Assembly: GCA_963808455.1 (NCBI GenBank)
Contig: CAWEHT010000411.1
Span: forward strand, 1 to 13,331
Length of the DNA: 13,331 nt
Direction of reading: 5' to 3'
Source: CAWEHT01 sp963808455
GTDB lineage: Bacteria > Chloroflexota > Anaerolineae > CG2-30-64-16
Shown here: one piece after another, positions 8,769 through 13,331 of the stretch
How the letters are laid out: every line of letters starts with the position of its first letter
Numbering within the stretch: the stretch's first letter is position 1
Position numbers and translations under genes: made by a program
The notes under the pieces: model-generated
The model's input: the letters and a program-made list of their open reading frames with translations, nothing else
The model's database searches: none
Told to the model about the DNA's origin: nothing

Positions 8769-10444
8769 TTACGGCGCGGTAGGCGTTGCCTGCACCCCTG
8801 GCGCCGTGGGGACAGCGGGCACGAGCCATTGCACCGTGGCGACGCCGCTGCTCAGCACCCGCAGCTCATGGAATGCGACCGATGCCGGCGGGTTGTCCTC
8901 GGCGGCCACATAGGCAGCCGCCTGGCCGCTTGCCAGCGAGCTATCAGACAGTGTGTTTACGGGCGTGCCGTTGATGAACAGCGTGATCTGCGGGCCGTCG
9001 GCCAGAACCCGCAACATGTTCTGCGCCGTGCCCTGCTTGATGGCCGACGACTGGCGTGGTCTGTATCGGCGAGGGGCTCGCCCACTGGCCGTCGATTAGC
9101 TTCGAAAACCAGTACTTACCGTCGGACGAGATGGCGAACAAGTAGCCCGAGGTGACGGTGCCGTTGGCGCCGAAGGTCGCCCGAAAGAGCAGGCCGTACT
9201 CGGCGTACTGGTTGGTGACCGGCCCGGCTACGGTTTCCAGGCCGAAATTGTCGAAATTCCCGGCGGGTGCCTTCGCGTCGAAGGTCCTGGTGTTGGAAAC
9301 GGTGATGGTCTGGGCGCCCGGTGACCACACGCTGGAAGAGCCATTCCCGGAACCGAAAGTCCAACCGTTGGCCTGCGAAGTGGCCAGCGAGCTGAAATCG
9401 TCCTGGAACAGCACCCCCGTGCTCGATGCGGCCGAGGTGCCGGCGCCGGGCGCCGTGGCGGCGGGTGTCACGACGGGCGCAGCCGCCGCGGTCGGGACGG
9501 GGGTGGCCGCTTCCCCGGCGCCCCAGTCAGTGCTGGCCCTGTTTGGCGTGTAAACCGTCATGCGGGTAGAAAGACACGGCTGCGGGCGGCTTGTCTTGCG
9601 TCCCGGCGACGAAGCCGATACTGCCGCTCGACACAGAGCTGTCGGTCACCGTGTTGACCAGCGTCCCATCGATGTAGATGGACAGTTGAGGGCCCTGGGC
9701 CAGCACCCCCAGCACATTATAGGCATTGCCCTGCCTGATGTACGGCGAGGACGTGGGAGGGATCAGCGCCGGTTCGACCCATTTGCCGTTGAGCGACTTG
9801 TAGAGGCGATAGGTGCCGTCGGTGGTCACCGCCAGATCATAGCCCTGCGCGTTGCTGCCGTCGGCATTCGAGCTCCAGCGGAACACGAGCCCGTACTCGG
9901 AGTAGCCGGGTCCCACAGGCTGCAAAGCGACCAGGGCGCCGAAGTCGCTGTAGGTGCCGGCGATCAGGCTCCAGTCCACCGCGCTGGCCTCACTGACGGT
10001 GATAGTGGCCTCGTAGGGCGCCCACGCATAGGTAGCGTTGGCGTCGCTGGAATTCTTCCAGCCGAGGTCCTCTGCCCTCTGAAGCGTGCCAAAGTCCTGG
10101 TCGTAAAGTATCCCCGACGTGTTGGCCAGGACTGGGGCTGTGGCAGTTGGCGCAGCTGAGGCGCTCACCGCCGCATAAGGGGTCCCGGCGCCTGGGACCT
10201 GGGTGGCTTGCAGAGAGAAACCCACCGGACGAAGCGCCCAGGCAGGATTGTCAGACGGTGCGAAGTGACCGGCGGCGCGGAGATTTCCGACCTGTCGGGT
10301 CGGCGCGGACTCAGCCGGGTTGTCCCCGGAAGGCAGCGCCGCGGCTGGGCTGGCGGGCGCCAGGAGCAGCAGGACCACCAGACAGATGAACGCCAGTCTC
10401 GCCCCAAAGGCACACGATACAGTAACGGCCATCACCCTGTCCAT
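8769..10444 (-). CDS. Secreted protein with two concanavalin/LamG-like domains, frameshifted
   Basis: About 557 residues, exported. Residues 1-37 are a signal peptide (hydrophobic LAFICLVVLLLLAP, probable cleavage after ASPAAA). An Ala/Pro/Thr-rich spacer runs to about residue 110. Domain 1 (about 112-293; ILYDQDFGTL ... EYGLVFRWSS ... GPQLSIYIDGTLVNTVTDSS ... AAVSFY) and domain 2 (VLFQDDFSSL ... EYGLLFRATF ... GPQITLFINGTPVNTLSDSS ... SVAFHELRVL) are clear homologues, a tandem duplication. The linker between them is rich in Ala, Pro and Thr. The pattern resembles the concanavalin-like jelly roll of LamG or DUF1080-type (3-keto-disaccharide hydrolase-like) domains; I see no evident catalytic residues, so carbohydrate or surface binding is inferred. 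Frame breaks near 9566 and 9045 interrupt conserved sequence. ATG at 10442-10444 has AAGGAG eight bases upstream. It is the second gene of an operon with the SPFH gene, 12 bases apart. No sortase motif or C-terminal anchor is seen. Confidence 0.85.
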
Positions 10445-10452
10445 AGTTTTTG

Positions 10453-10458
10453 CTCCTT
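10453..10458 (-). promoter_or_regulatory. Ribosome binding site overlapping the SPFH stop codon
   Basis: AAGGAG (minus strand) precedes the ATG at 10444 by eight bases, and its first two bases are the last two of the TAA stop at 10459-10457. This arrangement favours translational coupling of the SPFH protein and the secreted protein, and confirms that the SPFH stop is real. Confidence 0.75.
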
Positions 10459-11143
10459 ATATGTAACCTTGCTTGTTCATGTAGGGCAATCCGCCCCCGC
10501 CGGTCTGTATGGGATGTTCCGGTACGCGCACGGGGGCACTGAGGGCCAGGCCGGACCCCAGCAAGAAGTCGTAGGTCGCCTGGTCGGCCTGGCGCAGCAG
10601 CGCCTCGCGTGATTCGGCTTCCAGGGCACGGGCGATCTCGGGGATGGGCTTGATCTCCAGGATGGCAAAGGTGAGCACCTCCACCCCCAGGGCGCCCAGG
10701 GCCGGGCTGTCGCGCAGGCTCGCCAGCACGGCCCGGGCGATCGCGTCGGAAGCCTGGATGGCGTTACGCAGTGGCCGGGTGAGCAGCTCGGCACGCGTGA
10801 GCAGCTGGGCCTGGTTTACCAGGCGCTGCGGCAGCTTTTGCGGGTCGTTGCTCACATAGCGGTTGGCCGCCCGGACCACGGTGTAATCGAGCAGGGACGC
10901 CACCAGCCTGGGGTCAACGACCCGAAAGGTCACCTGTCCCTGGACGGTGACGGCCTGGAAGTCGGCGGTGGTCTCGTTGAAGATGAAGGGGGCGTCGGCG
11001 CTGCCGATCGGCACGACCGAGATCGAAGACGAGGGCCCATAATAGTAGAAGGCCAGGCCGCTGCCCGCACGCCGGACCTCGCCGTTCTGGTAATGGATGA
11101 CGTGCTGGGTTGGGCCAACCTTGATGTAGCGGATGCCGAACAT
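10457..11143 (-). CDS. Short SPFH/band 7 domain protein
   Basis: A 228-residue member of the SPFH (stomatin, prohibitin, flotillin, HflK/C) superfamily, which scaffolds membrane microdomains. It opens MFGIRYIKVGPTQHVIHY and shows GLAFYYYGPSSSISVVPIGS, NETTADFQAVTVQGQVTFRV, VRAANRYVSNDPQKLPQRLV and LGVEVLTFAILEIKPIPEIA, then ALEAESREALLRQAD. Relatives usually continue into a long charged coiled coil; here the helix ends after about 20 residues and is replaced by a Pro/Gly tail (VPEHPIQTGGGGLPYMNKQG). There is no N-terminal membrane helix. ATG at 11141-11143 is preferred, with GAGG five bases upstream; GTG at 11149 is the alternative. The stop merges with the next gene's ribosome binding site, so the short form is probably genuine. 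It is first in an operon with the secreted concanavalin-like protein. Its substrate or partners are unknown. Confidence 0.85.
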   Translation of the reverse strand: MFGIRYIKVGPTQHVIHYQNGEVRRAGSGLAFYYYGPSSSISVVPIGSADAPFIFNETTADFQAVTVQGQVTFRVVDPRLVASLLDYTVVRAANRYVSNDPQKLPQRLVNQAQLLTRAELLTRPLRNAIQASDAIARAVLASLRDSPALGALGVEVLTFAILEIKPIPEIARALEAESREALLRQADQATYDFLLGSGLALSAPVRVPEHPIQTGGGGLPYMNKQGYI

Positions 11144-11163
11144 TCTCACCTCGCCCGCGGGGC

Positions 11164-11192
11164 ATTATCGCGCCCCATGGTAGCCGTGGCAA
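11164..11192 (-). promoter_or_regulatory. Promoter of the SPFH operon
   Basis: On the minus strand TTGCCA (11192-11187), a 17-base spacer and GATAAT (11169-11164). Transcription would begin near 11157, leaving a very short leader before the ATG at 11143. Confidence 0.55.
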
Positions 11193-11231
11193 GCCTCGAT
11201 GGCACCAAGGCGGGTGGGGGCTCAGCCAATC

Positions 11232-11260
11232 TTGCCACGCGTACGGATGTGCTTTAGAAT
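11232..11260 (+). promoter_or_regulatory. Promoter of the MFS transporter gene
   Basis: TTGCCA (11232-11237), a 17-base spacer and TAGAAT (11255-11260), giving a leader of about 45 bases before ATG 11310. It is back to back with the SPFH promoter and uses the same -35 hexamer and spacing. Confidence 0.55.
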
Positions 11261-11309
11261 TCAATCCTTCTCCACCCAATTTCCAACCGGCGACCCCTGG
11301 GAGGGCCAC

Positions 11310-12546
11310 ATGAGTGAAAGAGGCTTCCGGCTGTACGGCTACCGCTGGGTGGTCCTGGCGGCCACGATGTTGGTCAACCTCGCCATCCAGATCTTATGGA
11401 TCGCCTATGCCCCCATCACCGGCCCGGCGGCCCGCTTCTTCGGCGTGACGGACCTGCAAATCGGCCTGCTGGCCATGTCATTCATGGCGGTGTTCATCCC
11501 GCTGTCCATCCCGGTGGCCTGGGCAATCGACACGTACGGCTTCCGTCCGGTCGTCAGCCTCGGTGCGGTCCTGATGGGTCTATTTGGCGTGCTGCGTGGC
11601 CTGGCAGGCGCCCATTATGGGCTGGTGTTCGCCAGCACGTTGGGCATCGCCGTGGCGCAGCCCTGTCTTCTGAACGCGTGGACCAAGGTGCCGGCCCAGT
11701 GGTTCGGAGTCGAGGAGCGGGCGACGGCCGTGGGCCTGATCACGCTTTCCAGCCTGCTCGGCATCGCTCTCGGCATGGCCCTGACGCCGAACCTCGTCCT
11801 TGTCATGGGCATCCCGGGTGTACAGCTGCTCTACGGTGGGCTGGCCGCGGCTGCGGCAGTGCTGTTTCTGATCCTGGCCCGCGAAAGGCCTGCGACACCG
11901 CCCTGCCCGGCAGGCATGGAGGTGCGCGCGCTGATGCTCGATGGCCTGAAACACGCCTTGAAGGTGAAAGCGTTCTGGCAGCTCTTGTGGGTGTTCTTTG
12001 TGGGGATGGCCCTGTTCAACGGCATCAGCACCTGGATCGAAAACATCATCCGGCCGCGTGGGTTTTCGCCGGAGCAGGCCGGGACGCTGGGCGCGTTCAT
12101 GCTGGTCGGCGGGGTGCTGGGAGCGGTGATCCTCCCGCCTTTTTCCGACCGGCAGCACCGGCGCCGTCCCTACCTGCTGGCCGGACTGGTGCTCGCGATC
12201 CCAGGGGTGTTGGGGTTGGCCTTCGGGTTGTCCTACGTGGCCCTGCTGGCTTCAGCTTAGCGTGGGCTTCTTCATGGTCGCCCTCGGCCCAATCGCGTTG
12301 CAGTACGCCGCCGAAATTACCCATCCCACGCCGGAAGGCACCTCGAATAGCTTGATGCAGCTGTTTGGGCAGGCTTCGGTGGTCTTTGTCTATGTCATGG
12401 CAGCCTGCAAGAGCCCGGACGGGTCGTTCACGCCGTCCCTGCTGCTAAGCGCGTTACTCCTGGTGGTCAGCGCGGTCGTGGTCCTGCGCATGCACGGCCC
12501 GGTCGTGCGGGAGACGGTGCAGCCTGCCCCGACCCTGCCCGGGTAA
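11310..12546 (+). CDS. Major facilitator superfamily transporter, FLVCR-like
   Basis: A polytopic inner-membrane carrier of about 411 residues with the usual 12-helix MFS size. TM1 is YRWVVLAATMLVNLAIQILW (residues 11-30). The loop after TM2 carries WAIDTYGFRPVV (71-82), matching the MFS motif A position. QPCLLNAWTKVPAQWFGVEE (117-136) closely matches the loop seen in FLVCR-type carriers (heme or choline-related transporters in animals). A basic loop RQHRRRP lies in the second half. The frame shifts once near 12257: the first frame stops at 12260, and the next frame continues at once as VGFFMVALGPIALQYAAEI with further membrane helices, ending TAA at 12544-12546. One extra T in GCTTAGCG explains it. 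GGAGG lies five bases before the ATG. The substrate cannot be deduced from sequence alone. Confidence 0.9.
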
Positions 12547-12629
12547 GGCGCGCCGGCACTGAAGTTTGGGCCACGCCCTGCCGAGGAGGGCTTGCGGGAG
12601 GCGCTCCTGATGAGCCCTCCTGATGGGCG

Positions 12630-12648
12630 CCGGCCTCGGCCAGGCCGG
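12630..12648 (+). terminator. Hairpin downstream of the MFS gene
   Basis: CCGGCCT (12630-12636) and AGGCCGG (12642-12648) form a perfect 7-bp stem with a 5-base loop, 84 bases past the MFS stop. No T-tract follows, so a terminator role is only suggested by position. Confidence 0.25.
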
Positions 12649-12702
12649 TCGTGGAGGGGTCGGCAGCGAATGCCGGTTGGTCGCCATCCCCCGACCCCGC
12701 CC

Positions 12703-12765
12703 CACGCGGCCTTGCAGGTCCTCCGAGGCCTTCGGGCCCTTTGGGCGGCGAGCAGGGAAGGATGT
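12703..12765. repeat. Second copy of an intergenic motif also at 3231-3275
   Basis: CACGCGGCCTTGCAGG followed by CGGGCCCTTTGGGCGGCG here corresponds to CACGCGTGGCCTTGCAGG followed by GGCCCTTGGCGGCG at 3231-3264. This copy carries roughly 19 extra bases between the two blocks. Both copies lie outside genes, 9.5 kb apart. Confidence 0.45.
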
Positions 12766-13006
12766 CTCTGCCAGACCGTGAGGACAGGTGGTTGCCACCG
12801 GTTGGCTCGACCTGGGCAACCGGGCGGCATGTGCGCCGCGGGCGGCCCGTCTCGGTTGAGGCGGGCCGGCGGAGACGCGCCATCTTGGCTTGCAGACGAT
12901 TGGGCCGCGAGGTCATGGCGGCCCATGTGGGGATCGTGGTGTTGGCGCGGCGTGCGGCGCGTGCGGGAGGGCGGGCCGAAGGGGTGACGCGTGCGTGCCC
13001 CGGCGC

Positions 13007-13331
13007 CTACAAAGCGGGCAAACATCGCCTCGACGCGCAGTTTGAGGCCCGCCAGGACCGCCGCAAGCGCCGCACGATCCACCCGGGCCAGGTCAAGCGC
13101 TGCCCATTCCCGATCCAGGGCGGCGATGGCCCGCTCGAAGCCCTCGATGCGGGGCGGGGGTGGTGCCGCGGCCGGGGCAGGGCGCCGCTGGTCTTTCGCC
13201 TGCCGGACCATTTCCTCGAGGGTGTACCCGGGACCTCCTTCTTCAGCTCTCCGGCGACCCGGGCGACCTGCACAGGGGTCAGGTCCTCGCTTCGCCGCAG
13301 CTCGTGTAGCTGGAGCTGCTCCTCACGGCCA
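13007..13331 (-). CDS. C-terminal fragment of an unidentified protein, frameshifted
   Basis: The gene begins beyond the right edge; about 108 C-terminal residues are visible. They read LHELRRSEDLTPVQVARVAGELKKE, then after a frame break near 13225 GYTLEEMVRQAKDQRR, a Pro/Ala-rich linker, and a helical segment IEGFERAIAALDREWAALDL, ending near RVEAMFARF. TAG at 13007-13009 is reached if one more base is shifted in TTTGTAG; without that shift the frame runs on through the non-coding repeat gap and antisense to the MFS gene, which is implausible. The helix-rich, charged character with TPVQVARVAG would suit a DNA-binding or ParB-like protein, but I do not recognise the family. Confidence 0.45.
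   Translation of the reverse strand, partial: GREEQLQLHELRRSEDLTPVQVARVAGELKKEVPGTPSRKWSGRRKTSGALPRPRHHPRPASRASSGPSPPWIGNGQRLTWPGWIVRRLRRSWRASNCASRRCLPAL

Larger units (their letters stand above)
12547..13006. other. Non-coding, repeat-like gap
   Basis: No credible gene. Open frames exist on both strands because stop codons are rare in GC-rich DNA, but their proteins are Arg/Pro/Gly-rich and featureless. The stretch contains several hairpins: CCGGCCT/AGGCCGG (12630-12648), GGTGG/CCACC (12787-12799), GGTTGCC/GGCAACC (12790-12821) and GGCCCG/CGGGCC (12844-12867). It also has a tandem CTCCTGATG (12604-12612, 12617-12625) and a motif shared with the gap at 3200-3515. A dispersed repeat or decayed element is likely. 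Confidence 0.5.

Noticed and set aside
12255..12262. Programmed frameshift in the MFS gene
   Set aside because: No slippery heptamer or downstream structure is evident, and similar breaks occur in nearly every gene here, pointing to sequence error.
12592..12987. Plus-strand frame of 131 codons in the right-hand gap
   Set aside because: No ribosome binding site, composition typical of a shadow frame, and it covers the hairpins and the repeat motif.
12390..13211. Long minus-strand open frame continuing from the right-edge fragment
   Set aside because: It runs through a hairpin-rich non-coding gap and antisense into the MFS gene. Its protein turns Arg/Pro-rich after the first 60 or so residues, which is expected from GC-rich DNA with few stops.
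1..13331. CRISPR array, tRNA, rRNA or intact insertion sequence
   Set aside because: No regularly spaced repeats, cloverleaf, rRNA motifs or transposase were recognised on either strand.

Overview
The window is a GC-rich (roughly two-thirds G+C) bacterial segment. Gene content points to Chloroflexota, probably an Anaerolineae- or Caldilineae-like member. The pointers are a serine hydroxymethyltransferase fused to GcvT modules, an FLVCR-like MFS carrier, a secreted protein with concanavalin-like domains and Ala/Pro/Thr-rich linkers, and an intergenic fragment resembling the GTCATGCTGAGCG/AGCGAAGCATC dispersed repeat of that phylum. This assignment is inference; there is no rRNA or other phylogenetic marker here.

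Layout: 1-3199 (+) is the C-terminal two-thirds or so of an alpha-2-macroglobulin-like protein, cut by the window edge, with an intact CxEQ thioester motif. 3200-3515 is a repeat-rich gap with a near-perfect 16-bp-stem hairpin. 3516-4585 (-) holds a degenerate Prim-Pol-type protein followed by a small 132-residue protein with its own strong ribosome binding site. A consensus extended -10 promoter, overlain by a TGTGA/TCACA dyad, lies upstream at 4749-4783. 4854-8570 (-) is the most striking gene: one continuous reading path (after correcting single-base frameshifts) encoding SHMT, a degenerate GcvT-like module and a complete GcvT, about 1,240 residues. 8769-11143 (-) is a two-gene operon, a short SPFH/band 7 protein and a secreted tandem concanavalin-like protein; the first gene's stop codon overlaps the second gene's ribosome binding site. 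11310-12546 (+) is a divergently transcribed MFS transporter. 12547-13006 is a non-coding, hairpin-rich stretch sharing a motif with 3200-3260. 13007-13331 (-) is the C-terminal piece of an unidentified protein that starts outside the window.

How the genes work together: the fusion enzyme joins two steps of folate one-carbon metabolism, serine-to-glycine conversion by SHMT and aminomethyl transfer to tetrahydrofolate by GcvT. The SPFH and concanavalin-like pair looks like a membrane or cell-surface module. The other genes look functionally independent of one another.

Data caveat: about 17 single-base frame breaks interrupt otherwise conserved proteins (A2M 5, fusion enzyme 7, secreted protein 2, Prim-Pol 1, MFS 1, right-edge fragment 1). 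Conservation continues on both sides of each break, so sequencing or assembly error is more likely than true gene decay. Gene boundaries below assume the frames are restored.
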